A program made the position numbers and the translations under genes. Positions 19,155 through 29,399 of a stretch of 64,000 nucleotides of DNA are shown here, in pieces; the stretch's first letter is position 1, and each line of letters starts with the position of its first letter. The notes beneath the pieces were generated by a model. That model was not told the origin of the DNA and did not search any database. It saw only the letters and a list, made by a program, of their open reading frames with translations. The stretch is from the NCBI GenBank assembly GCA_964035015.1, contig OZ035998.1:21684326-21748325 (forward strand), written 5' to 3'. The DNA is from Corallium rubrum (Eukaryota; Cnidaria; Anthozoa; Scleralcyonacea; Coralliidae).

Positions 19155-21949
19155 ATGATGCCAATGTTAGGATGTTAAGTGCGAACGCAAAGACACAGTA
19201 TGGCGCACTGTTTGGTTCAAGCATTTCAACTGGCCAGACGGTTTCTTCGGAAACATTGTTTTCAAGACAAGAGAAGCCCTATATCCCGTGGCTAAAAAGG
19301 GCTGATATATATTAGAGAAACATTCTACCCATCGTATTTGACTGCAGACACTACGCGAAGGAAAGATTTGAATTGAGAGTCAAGCGCGACAAGAGGATTC
19401 AACGCAAGTTTTGATGCAATTAGTTTGACAAACACGGACTCCAGGTAAAATAACTTTTTTAGATATTTAGAAAGAAAGAAGTGCTGCTGAAAAACCACAA
19501 CCTTCCAGATCATCTGAATACATCGAGCATGAAAATATAATGAAAACAAAACAAGCATATGTCGAACATCTTGTCAGCTGCCTGCGTTGATGTTTGATCA
19601 AGTCTTTCTCGTCTCGGATGTGTTTTATGTGTTCACAGACATAATTATTGGGCAGTATAAATGTCGCTGGCATGCAAGTATCTTGATATTATATACGCTT
19701 ACAATTGCACACGACGTTGATTAAGTAAACTTTCAGGTGACACTTTCTAGGTAAACATGAAGCTGTGTAATATATTATAAAGGCGAAGAGACTTGACATA
19801 TTGAACGCTGTAAATGTGTGGAAATAATACTTTCTTTCTTTGCTTTCCTAATGTCTGATCAGGTCTTTCGCGTAGACATAGTTATTGGTCAGTAATGTCA
19901 CTGGCAAGTTACAGTTACAATCGCACACGCCGTTAATAGTTGTGTTCATATTTAATACCGGAAGAGACTCGGCATATAATTCTCGCGTTACATGAACCAG
20001 ACTTTTTTCTCGAGCTTTACAGCTATTTACTGTGGTTGGTATGATTAGGGTTTTCTGCGTATTCGTATCTATAGAATAAAGCTACAGTTTGGAAGATCAT
20101 TAAAATTGTATTCCTGATATGCCAATAAATATTACAATTTATCAATGGCAAAAGTGTTTTACCTGTCAGACTGCAAATTAGCTAAAACATAAACAGACTC
20201 TAGAAATTACAGAAACGGAGATAAATACAGAGTTGCCTACGGATGAGGCTAGAGATGAATATGTTATAAAGGGCTATTAAGGCCCAATTATCCTCAGCTG
20301 TAACAGATTTACATAAAAGCTGTAAAGAGAAAAATATCAGCGAGGACCACGCAGGGTGCTTGACAGGACGATGTCAGACTGCTTGTTTTGTTTTATCCGC
20401 GAGCCCGGGCGGAGGGCCGAAGGCCCGGAGCCCGGTGAGGGTGCTAATCTCGACGTGCGTGGAGTCCACTTTACACGCGAGATAAAAAGCTGAAAGCAAT
20501 TCTGAAACCTGTTTATATATCTATATATATGTTATCAAATCCACAACTTGCGCAGTTCGAATGGCAGGGTACTGGTAACTAACCTGTTAAATTATTCAAA
20601 TTATTTACATTTACGTCAGCAAATTATAATTTATTAGTTCGTTGGATTACGAAATAGTTTTTCAAAGATCAAGACGAAAGAAATCTTTGCCAGAAAAAAT
20701 GGTTTCAACTAAAATGTACATTAATATTACTATGGAAAAAGACCAAAGAAAGAAGGCTAAGAAGAGATGTGGCAGCGAGAAAAAGACAACAATAAACACG
20801 ACTTAAAACCACTGGAAAAAGCCTAAAAATTAATACGATCAAGACCGAAAACGATGCCGACCGAAATGTAACTGAAAGAAGAAGGATGCGTCCTGAAACT
20901 GTTCAAAGCCGGTAAAGAATTTTGCTCTGGTGTATTCTACATAACTCGACAGGGAACGACGAAGAAATTTTGAAACAAACGGCTTTTTAGATCATGAAGA
21001 GAACTGAATGATGCCTTGTCATATTTATGTATCAACAACGAAAAAAGTAAGAAACCGCGAACGAGAAAAACAATCCGAAAAGAGTAGACTGAATTGGCAG
21101 TGTTTGTGGTCACAAAAGCAGAAGAAAGTTTAACGGTAGGAGATTCGTATTTAACAGTTTAGCTGAGTTAAAACGGAAGAAATCTTGAAAATGAAAATTA
21201 ATATAAATAATATATTGTCTAGAATTGTCTTTCAATGCTAGGACGTTGACATTGTGTGATTTGTGTCTTTTCTTGGCCACTATTTATATATATTTTTGAA
21301 TGAAAATTTTTCATTTGGTTCATCTCATGTTTTTTATTAATATTGACATTGCATGTTCTTTCGGTGTGTCAATACACGACTACAGATGAACATTACCTTG
21401 CTAACTAATTTTTTGGATGTTTTCTCATCTGTGTTCATTAATACAACAAAAAAACAGAAATTGGGGGGGGGGGGGGGAGTTAAAAATGCATATAAAGCGG
21501 GCGAGGGGTTGTTGCGTTCATGTATTTCTAGTTCAAGAGTAGATGTAGTTAGAGTATGGAAGATTGGGATTTTTCAGTGGTATTTGACTCTTCTTCGTAC
21601 TTCCTAAATATCTAAACATCTAAAAAGTTATTATACCGAAGGTCCATATTGGTGGAAAACCGAAAATGCATTAAATTTTCAGTATACAACGGGTTTGTTG
21701 ATTTCTCACTGCGTGACTCGGATCTGCGTAACTCGGATCGCTCGCCCTGAAAGCGCTTGTTGGTCACTTGGTGGTCGTGTGGAGCAGATGCGAGTGGGTA
21801 GAACGTTACTATAATACCATCCATTTATATACACGAGATATAGAGCTTATCTTGTACTGGAAAACTACTCTTCCAGAGAAACCGACGTTGGGAATCGACT
21901 GGCTTACACTTTGTGTGCGTTTGCGCTTAACAAGTTAACAACCCAAAGT

Positions 21950-22085
21950 TGGCATCTTTCTCTTGCCTCCAATCTTAAACCTTTAGTGTAAGCCTTCCTG
22001 TGAAGTGTTATACCATTCTCTGAGTTTTTGCCATTATCTGGTTTGTTGAAACACTCGAATAAAACACACCGCGATGGTATTTTGT
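21950..22085 (-). pseudogene. THAP-like domain fragment, right arm
   Basis: On the minus strand the text reads KIPSRCVLFECFNKPDNG, then NGITLHRKAYTKGL, closely paralleling the left-arm fragment with a short internal insertion. It shares the C-x4-C pair. Its presence in the opposite orientation shows that the long arms contain coding sequence. Confidence 0.5.
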
Positions 22086-22918
22086 CCGCAATTGTAAAGT
22101 AAACAACTGTAGTCGAAATTTACAGCTTGTCCCGATTTGACGTCATCAACCATATTCGTACTCAGACTTTTTTCTCCCGGCCATGTTTTGAAAAACTCGT
22201 GTTTGGAACCAAATATCTCGAGCAGTTTTCATCCGTTGAAGGAGCGTTATATATCATTAGAATCGTCTCAACACGGCCGATTTTTAGAAAAAAAATGAAA
22301 ATTCTCGTATATGCACTTTAAAACCGCCTCAGCTGCCTCTGAAGACGGAAGGCAATCTTGTGGTAAATTGGAAGCGGTTTAAGAGAGCATGGCAGAATTA
22401 CGCGATCGTCGCCAGACTAAATCACTTTGAAGAAAATTTCAAGGCAGCGAAAAAAATATTTCTATCGGTAATTGGAGAAGAAGCGCTCGAAATGTATGAA
22501 GGAATGGATTTCGCTACAGAGACAGACCGCCAAGTACTCAGCAAAATTATTGAGAACAGAAAGACTAACGAAACGTATGAAAGATTTATATTCAACCGAC
22601 GAAACCAAGAGGATATTGAAAGCAGTGACCAATATGTGACGGTATTACGAAACCTCGCGCAAGCATGCAATTTTTGCAATTGTCTTAACGACTCGCTGAT
22701 TAGGAATCAGAGATGGGTCAACCAGAAAGAAATTACTACAAGAAAAGAAACTTACGCTCTCGCGTGCCATATTTATCGGAAGAAGCGGCGAAACGACAAA
22801 TATGCGTCAAAGAGTTAAAGAAGCCCTCGGGAAATGACAAAGAAGTAAACGCGGCGCGCTAAGACAAAACAGAAAGACGGAAAGCGAAAGGCAACGGAAG
22901 CCAAGGGAGACAAGCTAA

Positions 22919-23015
22919 CCCTTGCAAATACTGCGGCGGTTGTCACCGACGAGGCGTTTGCCCAGCTTATGGCCAAACATGCAAGAATTGCAGTAGGCAG
23001 CTGAATCACATCTCC
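22919..23015 (+). pseudogene. Gypsy gag zinc-knuckle segment
   Basis: The reading CKYCGGCHRRGVCPAYGQTC followed by KNCSRQLNHIS has the cysteine and histidine spacing of retrotransposon nucleocapsid knuckles. It is in a different frame from the upstream gag and ends where the compound insertion begins. Confidence 0.6.
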
Positions 23016-23097
23016 AGAAATTTAGGTCATTTATGCCGCCGCTCTCCGTCAGCGGCTATTCGCCTAATAATATAATTATGTATTCGAATCACTGACC

Positions 23098-23356
23098 TAC
23101 AATCATTGACAAAATACCTTGGGACACTTCGTGTTTGTAGGTTAACTTAATACATTTTACATTTTCTCTCGTGATAGAGTTTATCCCTCCCTCCCCCTCC
23201 CTTTACAATGTTGACTTGGAAATAAGGGACGCTGTGAACGTGAAAATGAGCGTTTAAATAGTCACCAACATTGAACAGGGGGGCCGGGGGAACATAAAAC
23301 GGAAAATGTTGCTTTTTAAGTTGAAGTGTCCCAACACTTTTGTCACTGATTGTATA
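23098..23356. mobile_element. Foldback unit, about 260 bp
   Basis: TACAATCATTGACAAAATACC...GGGACACTT near 23098-23135 is mirrored by AAGTGTCCCAACACTTTTGTC...GATTGTA at 23318-23355. The inside is pyrimidine-rich (TCCCTCCCTCCCCC). It may be a nested MITE or a subterminal part of the surrounding element. Confidence 0.45.
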
Positions 23357-23490
23357 TATATAACTGGACTGCGTGCTCCTGTTACTTTGAGTTAGGAAAA
23401 GTGTCCCCATTTTCACTTTCAAAATGGCGGCGTTTGGGTCCTTTTGCTAATGGTGAAGGTCGCTGACCGATACCTAAGATCTCTAGTTCG

Positions 23491-23850
23491 TGTTGGACAT
23501 GTTCGGTATTTCGCCTTTTTTAAGAAAACTAAGCTATTTGGTCGGATAAACTGTACGTATGTTGTAGCCAGATAAATTATCTTTCTTCCAGTATATTTGA
23601 TAGCTTCTACAGTGGTTTATTTCTCGAGAAAACATTCGGAGAAGACATTATAATACATACGGGGGAAAAAATTCAAAATAGCTGCCGCTATTATGATTTG
23701 GACATGTTCGGTATTTCGCTTTTTTTAGGGAAACTAAGCTATTTGGTCGGATAAACTGTACGTATGTTGTAGCAAGGTGAATTATCTTTCTGTCAATATA
23801 TTTTATAACTTCTACAGTGCATTATTTCTTAAGAAAACGTTCGGAGTAGA
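23491..23850 (+). repeat. Two-copy direct repeat, about 160 bp each
   Basis: GGACATGTTCGGTATTTCGC, GTCGGATAAACTGTACG and TTCTACAGTG occur in the same order and orientation from 23491 and again from 23697. The spacing is about 205 bases. It is a local duplication within a larger DNA element. Confidence 0.75.
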
Positions 23851-24283
23851 CGGACTAGGCAAAGTTTGTCGAATATTTGCCAAGTCAGCATAATATCGTC
23901 CTGGTCTCGAGTTTGTGTAAACAAAATATTTCGGTGGTTTTTCATGTATATTTAATATTTATGTTTGTTGCTGAGCGGCCCGGGATGTTTTCATGAGAAG
24001 GGTCTTATTGTAGTTTACAATAATAATAATCCTAGACAATTATTGTTGTAGCTTTCTAGCAGTCTGAATTAAAGACGTGCCAGCCGGCGGTACCGCACGA
24101 ACACTTGGCAATAAAATAAACAAGACTGTCAAGACACATGGTCATGGAAATCTACAAACATTTCGTTTTATGAAGTCGCCAGCTCTATAAAGAACCGCTG
24201 AAGATCACGAGAAAATCGTAAAGAAGCGAGGCGTACCGAGTTCTTCTTAGGGGCTATTTACATGGGAGACGATATTCCTAGTA

Positions 24284-24838
24284 CAGTCAACTATAGCGGA
24301 CACCCTGGGGACCGTCATTTGGTGTCCGTAATAACGAGAGTCCGCAATAGCGGGATGCGATGAAAGTATCCCGATTTCAGGTTGTAAAATGTCACCACAA
24401 TGTATTACTGCTTTTTTGTTTTAAAATGTCCAGTTTATTTAAATTTTTACTTGACGTTTACTGTGATACATAGGTACACAGTACAAGTCAAAATACAAGT
24501 CAAAAATTTGTATTCAAATACTTTTTTTATTCCAAAACCAAAAATACAACGGTAACATGAATCAGAAACATAAATATGTCACTCGATAAATTAAAAAGTC
24601 ATTCACTTTCATGTGTCGAGAGAAAAATACGTCCAAGGTGTCCGTTGTAACGAGAGTAGAACAATAAAAATGTTTGTTGGGGACCACATGAAGTGTCCGC
24701 AATTCCGTAATAGCGAGAGTCCGTAATAGCGAGAGTTATTTCAATACATTTCAAGTAGTTTCGGCCGGGGATTTACCAACTGTCCTTAATAGCGGGGTGT
24801 CCGTAATAGCGGGGTGGCCGCAAGGCGAGAGTTGACTG
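24284..24838. mobile_element. Tc1/mariner (pogo-type) MITE, 555 bp, TA target
   Basis: The ends CAGTCAACTATAGCGGAC and GGCGAGAGTTGACTG are inverse and flanked by TA at 24282-24283 and 24839-24840. Inside, several short copies of CCGTAATAGCGAGAG and GTGTCCG line both arms, the usual appearance of pogo/Tigger-related non-autonomous elements. There is no transposase. Confidence 0.7.
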
Positions 24839-25133
24839 TATTTGGTCAGACAAATAATCCAGCAGGTCTCTTGAGTCGTTCCACAAGAAATTAACAATGA
24901 CCAACCTGCATGGATTAACTCTTTCCTGTCCGAATTTATTGATCTTTACTCTTTAGTATTTTGTTCTGGCTAACGCCAGACGATTTTATAGGAACGATTT
25001 ATTAATAACGTAGGAAAATCGCTTTGTGTTTACATAAATATTCTTTTTTCCTACGATAAGTACATGTCAGTGGTCACTACCATTAGCAGATGGACCCATA
25101 AATGCCGCCAGTTTGAAAGTGAAAATGGGGACA

Positions 25134-25466
25134 CATTTTTGGCCAGCACCCGCAGTCCAGTTATATCATAGTCAATCGAAATATGGTCTGGAAACTCGGC
25201 AAACTTCAAAGCTCCTATAATGAGCTGTGATTTTATGTTGAACCGTACCTTACACCGTGCACATCCTTTGTTTTAGGTTTATTAATATTTAAATAGCACG
25301 GTTGAGTGATTGAACTGAAACGTTGCTATTGGACAATTCGTTCATTATACTAAAATACAATGTGTTCAGTGACCGTGCACCGTGCACAAAAATGCATAAA
25401 GGCGAACAAAAAGATAGACCAAAGACTTTAGCTGAGTTTCCAGACCATATCTCCATTGACTATGGT
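25134..25466. mobile_element. Foldback MITE related to 44911-45206
   Basis: CATAGTCAATCGAAATATGG with TCTGGAAACTCGGC near 25168 is mirrored by GCTGAGTTTCCAGACCATA and ATTGACTATG ending near 25465. The interior ATACAATGTGTTCAG and GAACAAAAA also occur in the foldback at 44911-45206, so the two are members of one family. Confidence 0.5.
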
Positions 25467-25579
25467 TATATATATAGGTCAGTGATTCGAATGCGTTTGA
25501 TTCTATTGCTCTAGTGTTTCTCATTATTCAGGTCATTGAGTTATTTAGAATTTGCCTAAATCACAGTTAATAAAATGAG

Positions 25580-27547
25580 ATGGTTTGGCTAGTTGCACCA
25601 CGTGACAAATTCATGTTATTGTCATACGATATTTGCATCACGTGACGAGTATAGTGCATAGCGAAATCTCTGACTGTATTGTTTACATGTGGTGCTAGAA
25701 GTTAGTTCTTAAGAATACCTTGAAATCGCGTTTTTCTTGGGGAATATGTGGCTTTTTTGTTGGTTCACCATGTCTGGTGCAAGTTGCGCCTTTTATACGG
25801 CTGTTTAACAAGACGCAAAAGCGGTATTTCTCTGTTTATAAAGTATCTTTCCCTGCTAGGCTGCAGTGCTGGTGATAATATAAACACACGGTATTAGTTA
25901 ATAAAGAAAGACGCTCGAAAACAATGGCTCTTAAAAAACCGTATCTTACGGACAAGGCAGATGACTCCGGATTTGAATCAAATAGAGAAGAATAAACATT
26001 ACATTGTTCAACGTAAGTTTCCGATTTTCAATATTTTGCGCAAATTATTGCTTATTGAAATATGAACTCTATCAGTTGGTCAAGGTGTCCAGAATATTTC
26101 GCTTGTTTTTAAATACGCGTTTCCTTTTCTGAAAGCTTAAATACAAACGTAAATAGAGTTTGGGGTCTACCGAGCATTTACCAAGAAAGCCCAACGAGAA
26201 GAGAAAGCGAGCGTTGGATTCTTGTGCAGCATTCGATAATGCGATATAAGCATTGAACTTTCTGATGAAAACAGCGCCACTTCCAAGTACACTTTACTTA
26301 TTAAAATATATTTACGATAGATCCATGTGAAGAAAAGTCTTTTCTTTTATTTTATTTTATTTTATTTTACTGAGCTTTCGTCCTGGTTAACTCAGGACTT
26401 TTTCAGAACAAGGCAAACTATAGCCTGCGATTTTCTATGACTCTATTTCTTATAATTTCTTATGTCATTGTGTATTTTGATGACTAACTTCCCTTTTATA
26501 TTTATTTACGGAGTCTTTTAATTTACCAGTCTTTTGTTGGATTTTAAATCTAATAATATAATTTTCAGTGTATGAAAACTGCGAACTGTAAGACACACTG
26601 TTTAATAATATTTTCAAACGTTTGTTGGTTGTGTTGGATACTATCGCTATTGACTATATGATTGCATTTCACCAATCTCGTTCCCACAGCCAAATATCCC
26701 TCGCATGGTGAATGCATTGCTGTATTGCATAAAGAGTCACAGGGAATTGTTTTCACAACAGTTTTTGAGTCGTTGATGAAATTTCAAAATACAATTTTGA
26801 CGACTTGTAAAATTTTGACTAAATCGTCACATGGCGTAAATTAGGTCACCTCTGCTGCGAGCTAATTTCTCTTTCGATAATAGCGATAATAGAGTTACAG
26901 TAGCATCGCTCGAGGTAACGTTTGGTAAATGTTCAAGAACTTCATTACCCCATAAATCGTCTTTTCTTATTTTGCGCTTTATTTTGTCGACCCTGTGGTC
27001 GACTATATGAGCACCACTCATCTTTAGTAAGGTGCTTGCCGCACTACAACTTGCATTATCTTCTCACAGCGCTGACAAGAATATTTTTTCGGCCTTCCAT
27101 TTCACGCAATGCCCCCTTCAATTGAGCGTCAACGGCTTCGGCGTTTTCTTCAACCAATTCGACAGCGATATGAAGATAAAACGACAGTCGAACGACGATT
27201 GCCTGGTTTCTTCTTCAATATTAGACCCCGACTCACTAATCTCTCCCGACTCAATATTCGCCTGAAATTATTCTTCGAATGGCTCAGAAACCGCAACAAC
27301 TGACTCTAAATCACTTTCCATGTTTCCCTGAATCCAAAATTCTTACTTACTTAGGGTGTCGGCTTTTATTCTCCAGAAAATTTTGCTTTACTTCAAGGTT
27401 CACCATCGACACACTATAGTATTGCTTGTAACGAATTTCCGTCGATGCACTATACTCGTCACGTGATATCTTTCTCCTTTGAGCCTCAACATGATTTGCC
27501 ACCGCCTGACTAATCTCTTTGAAGTTTGCCGGCTAGCCAAACCGCAT
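25580..27547. mobile_element. DNA element with GGTTTGGCTAG inverted ends
   Basis: ATGGTTTGGCTAG at 25580 and CTAGCCAAACCGCAT ending at 27547 are inverse apart from one base. Inside, CACGTGACGAGTATAGTGCAT (25639-25659) and its perfect inverse (27445-27465) form a second, 21-bp pair. The copy of the host repeat at 45600-45835 lacks this 2-kb block, which supports insertion. Open stretches inside (for example 27032-27303) are not recognised. Confidence 0.55.
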
Positions 27548-27549
27548 GC

Positions 27550-28430
27550 ATGCATGCATATGTAAACAATCTGTAAACGAATATAAGGACTGTGAAATCA
27601 AGCAAGTTCAAACGCTTTTGGAAGTATATGCTAGGGACAAATCAGGATCTTTATATGCTTTCGAAGTAGATTGACGCATGCTGAATGCAATTTGGCCAAT
27701 TTCTAGCACTTGTTTACAAACATGCCATAATTTAGAGGAAAGATCAACTTATATTCAACACAAAATTTAGATTTCCAATATTAGCTGGTTTCTCTTTAAG
27801 TGCAGTTTTCAACTGGATGAAATAATCATTGAAACTAAATTTACTGGTCCACGAGCAATTGGGTTGGTTTATTCGAAGTATAATTATGTCGCAACCGTTT
27901 GAACATTTTTGCTTTCGTCTTACCATGATTACAATCTATAAATTATGACTTTTGGGATTTCGATAAAGTTCTAGGGCGATTCTTCTATACAATTTCAACT
28001 GCTAGTACTTTTGAAAAAGCACTCTAAATAATCATTAAATTTTATAAATTAGCTTCAATTGTTTTACAATCTGGGAGATTAAAGGTAAATTTTTCATGCC
28101 ACGTTTTAACATTTTTTAGTTTAAACTGTTCCATAGCAATATTAAGTGAAATAGCTGAGAATCAACATGGTTTCTTTATGTATCACCCTACACATTTTTT
28201 AACGAAGTTTAACATGTAAATTGCATTTCGCAATCGCATGTCCCGAATTTCTAGCGATGCATTTCTCGCAGGTTTGCTTGAGAAGAATTCGAAGTACTCG
28301 CCTAGGAAACAGCTCAGATGATGACTCCAGAGAATCCGTATCGACTCTAGACATGCATTCACAACCTGAAGAAGTTCTGGTCGTAAAAAGCCACCAATTT
28401 TAGTCAAAAATCCACGCAACAATGAAAATC
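27550..28430. other. Repeat flank and unrecognised AT-rich DNA
   Basis: 27550-27680 (AAGGACTGTGAAATCAAGC, then AAACGCTTTTGGAAGTA) matches the repeat copy at 45700-45835. The remainder to 28430 is AT-rich with no recognised feature. Everything here lies within the compound insertion that separates Gypsy gag from protease. Confidence 0.45.
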
Positions 28431-28590
28431 AAAATGTATATATTCTACACTCGAATTTTCCTTCACCTATAATCCCTAGAACATGCCATGTAATCGAGTG
28501 AAATGCCCAATATTACTTCTAATAAACCCAATTCTCTCCTGGCATTACCACCTTAATGTATACAGAACTCGCGATTAAGCTCTCGGCAAC

Positions 28591-28664
28591 GGCCTCCGTG
28601 GCTCAGTGGTCAGAGCATTGCACAAGAATCGCAAGGTCGTGGGTTCAATTCCTGCCGGAAGACC
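28591..28664 (+). other. tRNA-like SINE head, copy 1
   Basis: GGCCTCCGTGGCTCAGTGG can form acceptor and D arms (GCTC with GAGC). TTGCA and CGCAA bracket a 7-base anticodon loop, with one mismatch. GTGGGTTCAATTCCTGC gives the T arm. The acceptor 3' strand (GGAAGACC) pairs poorly, so I treat it as a SINE promoter, not a working tRNA gene. Confidence 0.65.
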
Positions 28665-28867
28665 TGTGTAGTTGCAGTTTTCGCAACTGGTCCCGGTTTG
28701 GTCTTAAAATGTATATATTCTACACTCGAATTTTCCTTCACCTATAATCCCTAGAATATGCTATGTAATCGAGTGAAATGCCCAATATTACTTCTAATAA
28801 ACCCAATTCTCTCCTGGCATTACCACCTTAATGTATACAGAACTCTCGCGATCAAGCTCTCGGCAAC

Positions 28868-28941
28868 GGCCTCCGTGGCTCAGTGGTCAGAGCATTGCAC
28901 TAGAATCGCAAGGTCGTGGGTTCAATTCCTGCCGGAAGGCC
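28868..28941 (+). other. tRNA-like SINE head, copy 2
   Basis: This has the same architecture as copy 1. The loop is CTAGAAT, which would place AGA at the anticodon. GGAAGGCC closes the acceptor stem better than in copy 1 but still with a bulge. It is part of the same tandem array. Confidence 0.65.
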
Positions 28942-29071
28942 TGTGTAGTTGCATTTTTCGCAACTGGTCCCGGCTTGGTCTTAAAATGTATATATTCTAC
29001 ACTCGAATTTTCATTCACCTATAATCCCTAGAACATGCTATGTAATCGAGTGAAATGCCCAAAATTACTTC

Positions 29072-29393
29072 CCATAAAATGAAAATCGAAGGTGGACATA
29101 ATACGAGTTTTCAAGTGGACACCGGGGCGACTTGTAATGTGCTCCGAAGTGGAGAACAGCGTCAAACAAAGTATTGAGTATTGAAGATGTACAATTCGTC
29201 ACCGCTAAAACCCGCTGGAATATGCCATGTTCAGCTGACAAACCCGAAAAATGGCCAGAAATATAAAATGAAACTCGTTATGGTGAAAGAAAAAGATGCC
29301 GACATCAATCTTCTCGGGAGCCGAGCAGCGCAACAAATGAATCTAGGATGGATGAAGTTCAAGTGGTGGATATCCAGAGCACGAGTAACATGA
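29072..29393 (+). pseudogene. Gypsy aspartic protease, frameshifted
   Basis: KIEGGHNTSFQVDTGATCNV carries the DTGA active-site motif of retropepsins, which cut the Gag-Pol polyprotein. A frame change follows near 29165, after which NSSPLKPAGICHVQLTNP and KDADINLLGSRAAQQMNL continue the domain, including the LLG motif near its end. Confidence 0.7.
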
Positions 29394-29399
29394 CCAATG

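Larger units (their letters stand above)
18799..22317. mobile_element. TTAA-target element with long inverted arms carrying THAP-like exons
   Basis: The ends are AGTGCATATACGAGAATTTTC and its inverse, with TTAA at 18795-18798 and 22318-22321. The inverted similarity extends for several hundred bases. Both arms encode a THAP-like zinc-binding start: SRCVVFGCFNKPDPKNG on the plus strand from 19051, and SRCVLFECFNKPDNGKN on the minus strand from about 22070. THAP domains are the DNA-binding part of Kolobok and P-type transposases. No DDE core is recognised in the middle. It interrupts Gypsy gag. Confidence 0.7.
18684..22818 (+). pseudogene. Gypsy gag, interrupted by a TTAA element
   Basis: Gag starts at ATG 18684 (MSEAENVSSEEMAQ) shortly after the primer site. 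At 18795-18798 the frame enters TTAA and is broken by the 18799-22317 element. Beyond the second TTAA it resumes in the same frame and runs to 22818, including NWKRFKRAWQNYAIVARLN and TNETYERFIFNRRNQED, the conserved capsid-like core of invertebrate Gypsy gag. A frameshift near 22700 precedes the end. A zinc-knuckle segment follows at 22919-23013 in another frame. The protein would form the retrotransposon particle; this copy cannot. Confidence 0.75.
23090..25484. mobile_element. DNA transposon with CACTGACCTA ends, 8-bp target duplication
   Basis: CACTGACCTA at 23090 and the inverse TAGGTCAGTG ending at 25484 are flanked by ATTCGAAT on both sides (23082-23089 and 25485-25492). An 8-bp duplication fits hAT or P. 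The homologous stretch at 45597 continues uninterrupted across this site, which supports a real insertion. It contains further inverted units (23098-23356, 23358-25166, and 25167-25466) and a pogo-type MITE. No transposase was found. Confidence 0.65.
28430..29062 (+). repeat. Tandem array of a tRNA-derived SINE, about 277-bp unit
   Basis: Two full units and a partial third share AAAATGTATATATTCTACAC, CTATAATCCCTAGAA, TTCTCTCCTGGCATTACC and a tRNA-like segment. The units begin near 28433, 28709 and 28987. Each full unit includes the internal promoter boxes TGGCTCAGTGGTC and GGTCGTGGGTTCAATTCC. SINEs are usually dispersed, so head-to-tail copies are notable. Confidence 0.8.

Noticed and set aside
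28591-28941. Two functional tRNA genes
   Set aside because: Acceptor stems pair poorly and both copies lie inside longer tandem SINE units with identical flanks.
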